Part shown: piece by piece, positions 1 to 8,537 of the stretch | Numbering within the stretch: position 1 is the first letter of the stretch | Layout of the letters: each line of letters opens with the position of its first letter | NCBI RefSeq assembly: GCF_032925565.1 | Contig: NZ_CP136708.1 | Span: 434,001-498,000, forward strand | Length of the DNA: 64,000 bases | Direction: 5' to 3' | From: Alteromonas sp. CI.11.F.A3 | Lineage (GTDB): Bacteria > Pseudomonadota > Gammaproteobacteria > Enterobacterales > Alteromonadaceae | Made by a program: the position numbers and the translations under genes | The notes under the pieces: model-generated | The model's input: only the letters and a program-made list of their open reading frames with translations | Databases searched by the model: none | What the model was told of the DNA's origin: nothing

Positions 1-1
1 C

Positions 2-406
2 ACTTCGACAACGAATAGCCATTGGGCGAATGTATCTAAAGCCCTTGATAATAACTTAACGGGCGAGATGATGGTAACCGATGCGGGCATGGAAATAGTG
101 CCACAATTGTCGTTTATGAATAATCAATCTCAGTTGTGTAGGCAGGCGCAGATACAAGGTGAAGATGAACTGAATGTCATGATCGCATGTAAAAATAATC
201 AGGGCATTTGGCAACTTCACGCCAGTAAGCTGATAACAGCGGGGCGCGATAAAAGTGAATATCAAACGGCAAGTGCCAACAAAGTGCTTGATGAAGAGAT
301 AGATTTGTTAATGGTGTCCACACCATTAAATAGAGAGCAAGAGCAGCAAGCTATTAATCATGGATGGCAGTCTAAGGCTGCCGAAGGAGTAGTTAATGAA
401 AACTAA
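2..406 (+). CDS. Hypothetical protein, 5' end outside window
   Basis: The frame is open from the first bases of the window to the stop at 404-406, so the true start lies upstream and about 134 residues are visible. The visible part is soluble and polar with no membrane segment. I do not recognise a firm family. The stretch GMEIVPQLSFMNNQSQLCR resembles the soluble C-terminal parts of anti-sigma-like proteins in Alteromonadales, but this is from memory only. Its stop overlaps the start of the following lipoprotein gene by 11 bp, which suggests translational coupling and a shared transcript. Confidence 0.5.
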   Translation, partial: TSTTNSHWANVSKALDNNLTGEMMVTDAGMEIVPQLSFMNNQSQLCRQAQIQGEDELNVMIACKNNQGIWQLHASKLITAGRDKSEYQTASANKVLDEEIDLLMVSTPLNREQEQQAINHGWQSKAAEGVVNEN

Positions 407-917
407 ATTTATAGCGTTTCTAGCAGTGATAGTAATGACAGGGTGTGCGAGCCAACCCGATTACCGACAGGCATCTAAAGGGGGCTTCGGGTATACCGAA
501 AGTAAATTAAGCGAAACCCAATACCGTGTTCACTTCAAAGGTAGAGGGTCGGATAAGAGTAAAGCCATGGATTATGCCATGTACCGCTCGGCGGAATTGA
601 CCTTACTAAAAGGTTACGATTGGTTTGTCGTAACTGATCGGGAAACCATGGTAGATAAAGAGCGTGTACAAACATCACCTCAGGTTGGCTTTAGCCAACG
701 CTATGCGAGGGTAACTGAGTGTGGCGTTATTACTTGTAGAACGTCTTACCACCCTACAACCCAGTTTGAATCTGGTATTTTCGTAGGTGGCTCACAAAAG
801 AGCGAAATCGAAAGTATTTTGAATATTGAGATGGGCAAGGGTACTCGACCCACGTCGTCTACAAGCTTTGATGCAAGAGAAATTAGCAACAACTTAAAGC
901 CTGATACGGAATCTTGA
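396..917 (+). CDS. Outer-membrane-type lipoprotein, CC0125/CC1285-like
   Basis: A 173-residue protein with a short hydrophobic leader ending in the lipobox MTGC (lipidated Cys17). The mature part contains the segment SDKSKAMDYAMYRSAELTL followed by GYDWFVV, a pattern I associate with the CC0125/CC1285 family of small lipoproteins of unknown function. Two cysteines (CGVITC) near residue 108 could form a disulfide. The start lies inside the end of the preceding gene, and the two are probably co-expressed. A strong hairpin terminator follows about 55 bp downstream. The function is not known; the family call is from memory. Confidence 0.6.
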   Translation: MKTKFIAFLAVIVMTGCASQPDYRQASKGGFGYTESKLSETQYRVHFKGRGSDKSKAMDYAMYRSAELTLLKGYDWFVVTDRETMVDKERVQTSPQVGFSQRYARVTECGVITCRTSYHPTTQFESGIFVGGSQKSEIESILNIEMGKGTRPTSSTSFDAREISNNLKPDTES

Positions 918-973
918 TGTTAAGTCCTGACAAAGGGGTTTAGCCCTGACGGTTAGGTTGTTTTACGCATAAA

Positions 974-995
974 AAAAGCCCCGAATGGGGCTTTT
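974..995. terminator. Bidirectional rho-independent terminator
   Basis: A 9-bp stem AAAAGCCCC / GGGGCTTTT with a GAAT loop, with an A-run on one side and a T-run on the other. It lies between the converging lipoprotein gene and the CsbD gene and could serve both. Confidence 0.85.
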
Positions 996-1031
996 CTTGT
1001 ACTGCTAGCCATTAAGGCTTAGGTGAAGTGC

Positions 1032-1223
1032 CTAGTTGAAATGGCTATCCACTTCTTTTTCGGCTTCTTCACGGCTCTTGCCGTACGCTTGCTGAATCTT
1101 GCCTACTAGCTCTTCACGACGACCATCAATGACGTCTAGGTCATCATCGGTAAGTTTACCCCATTGCTGTTGTACCTTACCTTTCATTTCTTTCCAGTTG
1201 CCTTCGATACGATCATTGTTCAT
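1032..1223 (-). CDS. CsbD family stress-response protein
   Basis: A 63-residue hydrophilic protein beginning MNNDRIEGNWKEMKGK, the typical opening of the CsbD/YjbJ family (E. coli YjbJ is of similar size). The reading frame extends 16 codons further upstream, but the ATG at 1221-1223 has an AGGAG ribosome site 7 bases before it and matches the family start, so I chose it. Members are small, abundant, mostly helical cytoplasmic proteins induced in stationary phase or by osmotic or envelope stress; their molecular role is unclear. Monocistronic, converging on the upstream lipoprotein gene. Confidence 0.9.
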   Translation of the reverse strand: MNNDRIEGNWKEMKGKVQQQWGKLTDDDLDVIDGRREELVGKIQQAYGKSREEAEKEVDSHFN

Positions 1224-1440
1224 ATGTTGCTCCTTTAAAAAGAATAACCGAGTGGTTATTGTGAACTGCACTTAATAAGTAGCAATCCCCATTCCAAAGA
1301 TTAACATCTTGATCAATATAGATTTTTGTTGGTTTTTATAAAGGAGCTAATACCAGCGCTCTGCATTATTTACAGGGCGCTGAAAGTCGTACAGGGTTTT
1401 ATGCTTTCGCGGCACAGCAAAATTGTTGCTTTAATGCTAA

Positions 1441-2220
1441 TTAAGCAAGCTGTTTCGCAAAGGCTTCAACATCTTGGCGTTTATCTATCTTATGTTGATC
1501 TTCGCTGCGGCCTTCACGCCAATAACTACTAATATAAACTTGGCTGTGAGGTACCTGTTTTTCGTCTTTTAGCCACGAACGAATTTTTCTCATCTGTGAA
1601 AATTCACACGCCACCCATACCGCAGGCGTTCCCTGTGGCCACTCAGAACGCTGCATGGCGTCAGATAATGTTGCTTCTTTTTTAGATACCCACTGAACAG
1701 TAACGCCTTCAGGTTTTTCTAGCACGGTGGCATCCGTTTCATGTTCAATAGCAATAACGGCAATGCCCTTAGTATGGCGAGGAAGCGTTTGTAAGTAATT
1801 ACGAATGCTAGGCAGTGCAGTCATATCGCCCGCGAACAGCACCCAATCATAATGTTCTGCTAATGCTTTACTGCTGCCAGGGCCTGCAATCGTTAGTTTA
1901 TCGCCTTCTTTTGCTCTTAGGGCCCATGCGGCAGCAGGGCCAGTTACGCCGTCCTTTACATGCACCACCATATCAATGGTCATTTGTGCTTTTTGTCTAT
2001 CGAAGCTGTTTATCGTGTAGGTACGCATGGCAACGGGTTTATCTTTGGCAGGCTCAACAAAAGGGTCGCCATTTAAATCAAAAAGCAGCTTTACGTAGGC
2101 GCCAGGGCGAGTATCTGGAAAATTTTCTAATGTAGCGCCACCAAGGACAATACGTTGCATATTTGGTGTTACGCGGAAAGACTCGATAACCTCTACAACA
2201 CGAGGTGCGGGTTTAGACAT
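1441..2220 (-). CDS. Siderophore-interacting protein (FAD/NADPH ferric-chelate reductase)
   Basis: A 259-residue protein of the ViuB/YqjH (SIP) family. These are cytoplasmic flavoproteins that take electrons from NAD(P)H and reduce ferric siderophores so that iron is released. The N-terminal FAD-binding barrel contains RPGAYVKL and AMRTYTI (FAD-contacting R-x-Y-T type motif). The C-terminal nucleotide-binding half contains WVLFAGDMTALPSI, the SIP-characteristic D-x-T-A-L-P motif, and ends with the usual YWREGRSEDQH segment. The frame could start 10 codons earlier, but ATG at 2218-2220 has a GGAG site and fits the family. A Fur-like box 38 bp upstream of the start predicts iron repression. The siderophore substrate cannot be told. 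Confidence 0.9.
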   Translation of the reverse strand: MSKPAPRVVEVIESFRVTPNMQRIVLGGATLENFPDTRPGAYVKLLFDLNGDPFVEPAKDKPVAMRTYTINSFDRQKAQMTIDMVVHVKDGVTGPAAAWALRAKEGDKLTIAGPGSSKALAEHYDWVLFAGDMTALPSIRNYLQTLPRHTKGIAVIAIEHETDATVLEKPEGVTVQWVSKKEATLSDAMQRSEWPQGTPAVWVACEFSQMRKIRSWLKDEKQVPHSQVYISSYWREGRSEDQHKIDKRQDVEAFAKQLA

Positions 2221-2257
2221 GATTATCTCCAAGTAGGACAGTGAAATCATTCTATTT

Positions 2258-2276
2258 GATAATAGTTCTCATTTCT
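2258..2276 (-). promoter_or_regulatory. Candidate Fur box upstream of the siderophore-interacting protein
   Basis: GATAATAGTTCTCATTTCT matches the Fur consensus GATAATGATAATCATTATC at most positions and is placed where a promoter of the minus-strand gene would be. Seen in sequence; binding is inferred. Confidence 0.55.
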
Positions 2277-2373
2277 ATTTCTAAGATTGGGATGAAACCT
2301 AGCTAATAATTCTGGTTTTTAGAAAAGTAGGTAGTAATACGCGAGAGAGGATTTTATTACAGGCAAAAAGAAA

Positions 2374-2389
2374 GGGGCTAAAGAGCCCC
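2374..2389 (-). terminator. Rho-independent terminator (minus strand)
   Basis: The 6-bp stem AGCCCC/GGGGCT with a 4-base loop is followed on the minus strand by a T-rich run. It lies between the decayed BON gene and the siderophore-interacting protein gene, insulating the latter's promoter. Confidence 0.6.
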
Positions 2390-2622
2390 TTAAGAAAAAC
2401 ACAACATAACTTGGAAAACACATTTACACTTCACGAAGCCAACACACTAAATGACTCCATGTATTAGTAAGAGTGGGGAAATAAAGAAAAGTTCAGCAAA
2501 ATAGAAAAATAAATAAAAAAACTTTGGAACAATGATTTTTAGGGTTTCTTTGACCTTATATCTCATTGTTTTCAAAAGAAGGGCAAGGAATAAAAAATAG
2601 GTAAGTACATAAAGCTACACGC

Positions 2623-2647
2623 AAAAAAATGCCCGCCAAAGGCGGGC
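2623..2647 (-). terminator. Rho-independent terminator of the decayed BON gene
   Basis: The 7-bp GC stem GCCCGCC / GGCGGGC with an AAA loop is followed on the minus strand by ATTTTTTTGC. It is the expected terminator of the minus-strand BON-domain gene, and has survived that gene's decay. Confidence 0.8.
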
Positions 2648-2716
2648 TAAAATCAGAGGTATATAAAAGGCCGGGAAGGGCCTTAGAGGGGAGAGGCATG
2701 CTGTCGGGTGACAGCA

Positions 2717-2745
2717 CACTAATAATATCGATGACATTATTAGTG
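2717..2745. repeat. Perfect 10-bp inverted repeat at the end of the BON pseudogene
   Basis: CACTAATAAT (2717-2726) and ATTATTAGTG (2736-2745) are exact reverse complements around a 9-base spacer. The right arm overlaps the stop codon of the last BON remnant. It may be a weak extra hairpin or a protein-binding site; no function is evident. Confidence 0.6.
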
Positions 2746-3252
2746 TTCCTCGATATGGCTATCGCTGAAGGCATAATGCCGGGTCAACAGAGCCAAATAG
2801 GTTACAATCCTTTGTTGCACATGGACATCAATGTCTGTGCCAGTGATGTGGGTATCCAGCAGCAATCGCGATAATAGCGTTTGCAACTCTGCATCCTGCA
2901 GGCCTTTACGACTTAATCCAAGTCACCATCACACTCAACTGGCGCAAAAACAGATAATCGGTCATTCACGTCAACAACTTCCTTAAGCGAATCAACCCAC
3001 TCCGTGGTGATTGCTTTGTCGACATCAATGTCAACCTTGCTCGCCATTAAGGCGTATCCCTTTTCAACATCCGTATTGGTGTTAAACGTATTTAACTTTC
3101 CGATAAACAACAGAGCGACTTCAACCTTGCTATCAATCCTTGCATCCTTGGCCGACGAATTTCCTTTTACGTCCAATGTTGTCAGCCTGCGCAGATAAAG
3201 TCTGTAATGTCATGGTTACCTTCGTGGTAACGGTATGCCTTCCTAGCATCAT
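2740..3252 (-). pseudogene. Frameshifted two-BON-domain periplasmic protein (OsmY-like)
   Basis: Three pieces in different frames read as one protein. Piece one starts at ATG 3250-3252 and gives a signal-peptide-like leader ending TMTLQTLSAQA-DN. Piece two (about 3175-2913) contains ARIDSKVEVALLFIGKLN and DRLSVF, a BON domain. Piece three (about 2905-2743) gives LLLDTHITGTDIDVHVQQ, the start of a second BON domain, and stops early. BON proteins such as OsmY are periplasmic and osmotic- or stress-induced, thought to bind phospholipid. Frame shifts near 3180 and 2915 and loss of the second domain's end argue for a pseudogene. A sequencing error at either point is the alternative. Confidence 0.6.
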
Positions 3253-3494
3253 GTTTACGTCTGTTGTTATCCGTTAGTCTAATTAATGCTAAACTTGTGC
3301 CAAGAATTGAAATTATTCTAATTGATCTTCAAATAACTGATATATAACTATTTTATTTAGTATTTCTACGTTTTGGCATTTTGTAAGTGTATGTTTAAAA
3401 AATGGGGTGGGAAAATTTTTCCTACTGCCGTGTTGTTTCTTACCGACATGTACACGCAAAATTACACCTAAAGTTACTTTGCCTAAAAATGTGC

Positions 3495-3509
3495 TTGTTT
3501 ACTGAACAA
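3495..3509 (+). promoter_or_regulatory. Imperfect palindrome before the RND/MMPL operon
   Basis: TTGTTTACTGAACAA is an interrupted palindrome 43 bp upstream of the permease start, in an otherwise AT-rich 300-bp leader (3253-3551). Its place and form suit a repressor operator. No regulator gene adjoins the operon, so the binding protein is unknown. Confidence 0.3.
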
Positions 3510-3551
3510 ACCATAAATATAATAAAAATCTAATATATTGAGGTTTTTGAT

Positions 3552-6149
3552 ATGAAATTAGCAATCGATATGCTTTTACATGTAAGCACGCACAAAGGGC
3601 GATGGGTTTATTTTTTTCTCGCCGTTATAACGGCATTTGCCGCTTTTCAAATGCGCCTGATTCAGATTGATACCGATCCAGAAAACATGTTGGCCGAATC
3701 TCATAGTGCTCGCACCTTTCACAATGAGGTAAAGCAAACCTTCTCCATGTACGATGCAATAGTGGTTGGTCTGGTGGTGGATAATTTTGCCAAAGGAGAC
3801 GGGGCCAAAGACGACGAGGGCAAAGGTGGCATATACACGCCAGAAAACTTGGCGGCCATTCACAAAGTGACTAATCATGTGCTTGCCATAGAGGGTGTTA
3901 TTGGCCAAGACGTCATGTCGTTTTCAACGGTAGACAACATCAAGCAAAGTAGTGACGGTAGTCTGGAGTTTTCATGGCTAATGGCCAGCCCTCCTGAAAC
4001 CGCAAGCGCGAGTGCACAACTACAAGATTCTATCGAAAGGTTGCCTTTACTATACGACACACTCGCTGCCTCTTCAGGCAATGCTGCTGCTATCTATATT
4101 CCCATTGCCGATAAAAATGAAAGTTATCGCATTGCCCAAGATATTCGCGCTTATTTAGCGAATGTTGACACCACTGGCCAATGGCACATCACAGGGTTAC
4201 CTGTGGCCGAAGATCAATTTGGTGTAGAAATGTTTGTGCAAATGGCCATTGCTGCGCCTGCAGCTGGTGCCATGATTTTTGTTCTTCTGTTCCTGTTTTT
4301 TAGAAATTGGTCTCTTATTACTGCGCCCATGATAGTGGCGATGGGTACGGTTATCATCACCATGGGTGCTCTCATTGGTATGGGGTTCACTGTGCACATC
4401 ATGTCATCCATGATTGCCATTTTTCTAATGCCTATCGCGGTAGTCGACTCAGTCCACATATTGTCTGAATTTTCCGACCGTTATAAACCAGGTGAGAATG
4501 CAGGCAAAGTGATCACTCAAGTAGTTGAGCACCTGTTTAAGCCCATGCTGTTTACCTCGCTCACCTCATCAGCAGGTTTCTTCTCCTTAATGTTAACGCC
4601 TATTCCCCCTGTGCAAATCTTTGGCGCTTATATTGGGTTTGGTATTTTGTTGGCATTTTTGATTACCCTTACTTTTATTCCTGCTTATATATCTCGAATG
4701 TCGCCCGCAGCATTAAACAAGCTTCAAGTAGCGTTGCATCAAAACGAAGAGGCAGACAATAGTAAGGGTAATAGCACTTTACTAAAGCGTACCGTTAATA
4801 AACTGCGCTATATTGCGCTGAACCACAGAGCGTTAATTATTGCTATATTTGGTGTAATTACCCTTGTATCAGCGTGGGGTATTACGCAAATTAATATCAA
4901 CGACAACCCCGTGCGTTGGTTTAAAAAAGACCATGAAATAAGAGTGGCAGACAGAGCGTTAAATGCAGAGTTTGCGGGCACGTACAATGCCCATCTGGTG
5001 ATTACCGATACCAATGAAAGCATTGATGCAAGCAAGGTGTTAAACGAGGCGAAATTACCTTCAAGTTTAGATGAATGGGTTGAGCAAACCCAGGCCACGA
5101 TAAACCAGAGCGACGACGCTAACAAAATGTCGGAACTTGCCATGCGTATTGATGATGCGTTATTTAGCAACCTCAACGATGACGAACTAATGGCGTTAGA
5201 AAGCTTATTGCAAGTCGTCGATGCGGCAAATGGAAATGCTAATACCTTCCAGCAGCCCGCAGTACTTAAGCATATTGAAAGGTTACAAGCCTACCTAGAC
5301 ACTCAACCGTTAATTGGTAAATCACAGTCTTTGGTTGATGTCGTCAAAGTGGTGAATCGTGAGCTACGCTCAGGCAACGAGGCAGACTACGCATTACCCG
5401 CCAACAACCGAGGCGTAGCACAAACCTTAATGCAATATCAGTCTTCCCACCGTCCGCAAGACTTGTGGCATTTTGTTACGCCTGATTATCGCCAAACCCT
5501 GATTTGGCTGCAGCTTACCAGTGGTGATAACCAAGATATGACAAATGTGATATCGCTTGTAGAAGATTACTTTACGAAGAATCCATTACCACAAGGGCTA
5601 AACTACGACTGGGCAGGTAAAGCCTACTTAAATGTGGTGTGGCAGGAAAATATGGTAACGGGCATGTTGGAAAGTTTGCTTAGCGCTTTTGTCATTGTGT
5701 TTGTGATGATGGTACTGCTGTTTCGTTCTTTTGTTTTTGGTGTGCTTGCCATGCTCCCCCTTACCATCACTATTACCTTTATTTATGGCCTTATTGGCAT
5801 TGTAGGCAAAGACTACGACATGCCTATCGCCGTGCTATCGGCGCTCACCTTGGGGTTATCTGTCGATTTTGCGATTCACTTCCTTGCTAGGGCGCGGGAA
5901 ATTTATAAAGAAACGGGCAGTGTGCCAGACACATTAGACGCTATGTTCGATGAGCCAGCCAGTGCGATAACGCGCAATGCGTTGGTAATAGCACTGGGCT
6001 TCACGCCTTTATTGCTAGCGCCGTTGGTACCTTACATAACAGTAGGTGTTTTCTTAGCGAGTATCATGGCGGTATCTGCCTTGGTGACTTTGTTGGTCTT
6101 ACCCGCGGCCATGGTATTTCTAAAACGTTGGGTTTTTAAAGGAGCTTAA
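3552..6149 (+). CDS. RND superfamily permease, MMPL/SSD type
   Basis: An 865-residue inner-membrane protein with the classic duplicated layout. There is one N-terminal membrane helix, a long periplasmic loop, five helices (about residues 225-385), a helix near 425, a second large loop, and five helices near the C-terminus (about 695-860). The helix-4-like segments carry acidic residues (PIAVVDSVHI and GLSVDFAIH), as expected for proton-driven RND transporters of the hydrophobe/MMPL type. Related proteins move lipids or hydrophobic compounds. It is the first gene of a tight operon with a LolA-like periplasmic protein and an outer-membrane barrel, which suggests an export route for a lipid or hydrophobic molecule. 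The substrate cannot be inferred. Confidence 0.9.
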   Translation: MKLAIDMLLHVSTHKGRWVYFFLAVITAFAAFQMRLIQIDTDPENMLAESHSARTFHNEVKQTFSMYDAIVVGLVVDNFAKGDGAKDDEGKGGIYTPENLAAIHKVTNHVLAIEGVIGQDVMSFSTVDNIKQSSDGSLEFSWLMASPPETASASAQLQDSIERLPLLYDTLAASSGNAAAIYIPIADKNESYRIAQDIRAYLANVDTTGQWHITGLPVAEDQFGVEMFVQMAIAAPAAGAMIFVLLFLFFRNWSLITAPMIVAMGTVIITMGALIGMGFTVHIMSSMIAIFLMPIAVVDSVHILSEFSDRYKPGENAGKVITQVVEHLFKPMLFTSLTSSAGFFSLMLTPIPPVQIFGAYIGFGILLAFLITLTFIPAYISRMSPAALNKLQVALHQNEEADNSKGNSTLLKRTVNKLRYIALNHRALIIAIFGVITLVSAWGITQININDNPVRWFKKDHEIRVADRALNAEFAGTYNAHLVITDTNESIDASKVLNEAKLPSSLDEWVEQTQATINQSDDANKMSELAMRIDDALFSNLNDDELMALESLLQVVDAANGNANTFQQPAVLKHIERLQAYLDTQPLIGKSQSLVDVVKVVNRELRSGNEADYALPANNRGVAQTLMQYQSSHRPQDLWHFVTPDYRQTLIWLQLTSGDNQDMTNVISLVEDYFTKNPLPQGLNYDWAGKAYLNVVWQENMVTGMLESLLSAFVIVFVMMVLLFRSFVFGVLAMLPLTITITFIYGLIGIVGKDYDMPIAVLSALTLGLSVDFAIHFLARAREIYKETGSVPDTLDAMFDEPASAITRNALVIALGFTPLLLAPLVPYITVGVFLASIMAVSALVTLLVLPAAMVFLKRWVFKGA

Positions 6150-6150
6150 T

Positions 6151-7029
6151 ATGCGTAATTCAATGCTTCAAATTGCTAAAGTTAGTTATGTTTTTTCTCA
6201 CATAAGAGTGAGCAAGGCAGCTGTTCGTATACTCGCCGCTACTATGATGGTGTTAGGTATTTTTGGAAGTGCTAGTGCATCTGCCGTTGAAGAGGATATC
6301 GCCAGTATCATTGCAAAGTCAGAAAAAGCCGCCTATTACGCGGGGAGTGACGGCAAGTCGATGGCGCGAATGATTATCGTAGACAGCCAGGACCGCAAGC
6401 AAATGCGCCAATTCACGATTCTGCGCAAAGACGTGCTAGACAATGAAGGCACTGAAACGGGTGATCAAAAAATGCTGGTATTTTTCAGCCGCCCAACCGA
6501 AGTAAAAGGCACGGTGTTTAGAGTTGAAAAGCACACCAACATTTATACCGATGACGATCGGTGGTTGTATTTACCCGCCCTTGATTTGGTGAAGCGAATA
6601 GCGGCGGGTGATAAACGCACCTCGTTTGTCGGCTCTCATTTTTTCTATGAAGATGTGTCGGGCCGTGCAGTGTCAGAAGACAACTTCGCAATGCAAAACG
6701 CTACTGACACTCACTATGTGTTGCGGGCAACGCCTAAAAACCTAAGTAGCGTAGAGTTTTCCCATTATATAGTAGAGATAGACAAGCAAACCTATTTGCC
6801 CACGCTAATCAACTTTTTCAAAGGGGATGATAATTACCGCCGAGTTGAAGCCGTATCAGTAGAAACGGTTCAAGGCTACCCGACGGTGGTGCGAAGCAAG
6901 GTGTCTGATTTAGCATCGGGCGGCTATACCCTAATGGAATTTCGCGGTATTCAATACGATATTGCGTTGCCAGACAGCGTATTTAGTGAGCGCAGTTTAC
7001 GCGTGCCACCACGAGAGTTTGTGGAGTAA
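6151..7029 (+). CDS. Outer membrane lipoprotein-sorting protein, LolA-like
   Basis: A 292-residue exported protein; the leader runs to about residue 46 (GSASASA-V). The mature protein resembles the LolA/LolB-like beta-sandwich family annotated as outer-membrane lipoprotein-sorting protein, with landmarks RQFTILRKDV, MLVFFSRPTEVKGT and DDRWLYLPALDLVKRI. Such proteins carry lipid-like ligands in the periplasm. The start lies 1 bp after the permease stop with an AAAGGAGC site. The N-terminus is long for a signal peptide, so an internal start is possible, but the ribosome site supports this one. It probably ferries the permease's substrate to the outer membrane. Confidence 0.85.
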   Translation: MRNSMLQIAKVSYVFSHIRVSKAAVRILAATMMVLGIFGSASASAVEEDIASIIAKSEKAAYYAGSDGKSMARMIIVDSQDRKQMRQFTILRKDVLDNEGTETGDQKMLVFFSRPTEVKGTVFRVEKHTNIYTDDDRWLYLPALDLVKRIAAGDKRTSFVGSHFFYEDVSGRAVSEDNFAMQNATDTHYVLRATPKNLSSVEFSHYIVEIDKQTYLPTLINFFKGDDNYRRVEAVSVETVQGYPTVVRSKVSDLASGGYTLMEFRGIQYDIALPDSVFSERSLRVPPREFVE

Positions 7030-7031
7030 TC

Positions 7032-8483
7032 GTGATGCGGGGAAAGAAATTACGTGGATTAGCGCTACTGGCAATAGCGCTTCTGGGAACAAATGTTTCA
7101 CTTTTGGCGTATTCACAAGAACTCAAAAATGAAACTGTGGAAGACGTGCCCGCCAAAACTGAACAAGTTGACAACTCAGAGCCTGCTAGCGACGACGATT
7201 GGGAAGACGAAGGCTGGAGCGACGATAACTGGAGCGACGATAGCTGGGGCAACGAAGACTGGGGCGAGCAGGACAATAACGCCACCGCTTACACCTTTAG
7301 TGGATTTGTCGAGCTGGCGGCAGGAAACCGAGTGGCGAATGATGCTGCCATTGCTTCTAGCAGCACCTTACGAGACGCAAGAGTGCAACTGCGCGCCGAT
7401 TATGCGCTAGCAGCATCTAAACTCAGTTTTCGCGGCGATGCGTGGTACGACGGTGTTAAATATCAACGAGAGTTTCAGGTACGTGAGTTAGCATGGCAAG
7501 GTAACCTGGCTGCTTTGGGCGAATGGGGCAATGCTTTTGACTTAAAAGTCGGGCAACAAGTACTTACTTGGGGAACAGGCGACTATGTGTTTCTTAACGA
7601 CCTTTTCCCAAAAGATTATCAGTCATTTTTCTCAGGCCGTGATGATGAGTATTTAAAAGCGCCCAGTGTCTCCATTAAGTTATCGGGTTATTGGGAGGTC
7701 ATAAATATAGATGTTGTGGTGACGCCTGACTTTGAACCCGATATTGGTATTACGGGAGAGGTGTTTTCGTTTTTCAGCCCCCAAGTAAATGAAAACATTG
7801 CGCCAGCGTATACCGTAACTAATGCTAATACCCCAAGCGGTAGTGAAGTGGCGTTGCGGGCGCATCGCACATTTAGCAGCTCGTTCGGGAGTATTGAGGC
7901 TGCGTTATATGGATATCGGGGCTATACCAAGCAACCCACGGCCGTTGATGAATTAGGTGCTCCGCGCTATAGCCGCTTAAATGCCATTGGCGCCAGCGTA
8001 GTTATGCCCTTGGGTAAAGGGATTGCAAATGCAGAGTATGCGTATTATCGGAGTGTGGAAGACAGTGAAGGTTCGTCACCATCAGTGAGTAATTCGCAGA
8101 GCCGCTTCTTACTTGGGTACAGCCAAGAAGTGATGGCGAATGTAACTGGTGCTGTGCAGTGGTATACCGAAGCCATTCAACATCATGATGCGTTATTGAG
8201 CCATTCACCCTACCCAGAATATGAGCAAGAAGCGTATCGTCATTGGGTAACCACTCGCATTACATGGCAGGCGAAAAGACAAACCCTCACCCTCAATACC
8301 TTTTTGTTTTACTCCCCCACCGACAACGATGGTTACTTGAAAGCTAGCGCAAGCTATTCACCTACTGATAAGTGGCAGGTTCGAGGCGGAGTAAACCTAT
8401 TTAGTGGTGATGAACCGCATACTTTCTTTGCTCAATTTGAAGACGCTAGTAACGTCTATTTTGCGTTTAGGTATTTCTATTAA
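7032..8483 (+). CDS. Outer-membrane beta-barrel protein with acidic Trp-rich linker
   Basis: A 483-residue exported protein. The leader ends near residue 29, then an acidic, tryptophan-bearing low-complexity segment (about residues 53-80, repeats of S-D-D-x-W and E-D-W-G) precedes about 400 residues of alternating amphipathic beta strands ending in aromatic YFAFRYFY, the C-terminal signature of barrel proteins. It is DUF1302-like by layout. Start: GTG 7032 or the adjacent ATG 7035, 2-5 bp after the preceding stop. As the last gene after an RND permease and a LolA-like carrier it may be the outer-membrane exit or docking site. No catalytic motif is seen. Confidence 0.75.
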   Translation: MMRGKKLRGLALLAIALLGTNVSLLAYSQELKNETVEDVPAKTEQVDNSEPASDDDWEDEGWSDDNWSDDSWGNEDWGEQDNNATAYTFSGFVELAAGNRVANDAAIASSSTLRDARVQLRADYALAASKLSFRGDAWYDGVKYQREFQVRELAWQGNLAALGEWGNAFDLKVGQQVLTWGTGDYVFLNDLFPKDYQSFFSGRDDEYLKAPSVSIKLSGYWEVINIDVVVTPDFEPDIGITGEVFSFFSPQVNENIAPAYTVTNANTPSGSEVALRAHRTFSSSFGSIEAALYGYRGYTKQPTAVDELGAPRYSRLNAIGASVVMPLGKGIANAEYAYYRSVEDSEGSSPSVSNSQSRFLLGYSQEVMANVTGAVQWYTEAIQHHDALLSHSPYPEYEQEAYRHWVTTRITWQAKRQTLTLNTFLFYSPTDNDGYLKASASYSPTDKWQVRGGVNLFSGDEPHTFFAQFEDASNVYFAFRYFY

Positions 8484-8495
8484 GGAGTGGAAAAG

Positions 8496-8525
8496 CACTG
8501 CTACAGCCACAATGCGGTAGCAGTG
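8496..8525. terminator. Hairpin between converging genes
   Basis: CACTGCTAC and GTAGCAGTG form a 9-bp stem with a 12-base loop just after the barrel gene. There is no clear T-run, so termination is only possible. Confidence 0.4.
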
Positions 8526-8537
8526 GCAAAAAGCGAG

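Noticed and set aside
1326..1532. Plus-strand 68-codon frame near 1.4 kb
   Set aside because: Runs into the 3' end of the siderophore-interacting protein gene on the other strand; no family resemblance.
3004..3198. A plus-strand frame across the BON remnant
   Set aside because: Antisense to recognisable BON sequence and without ribosome site.
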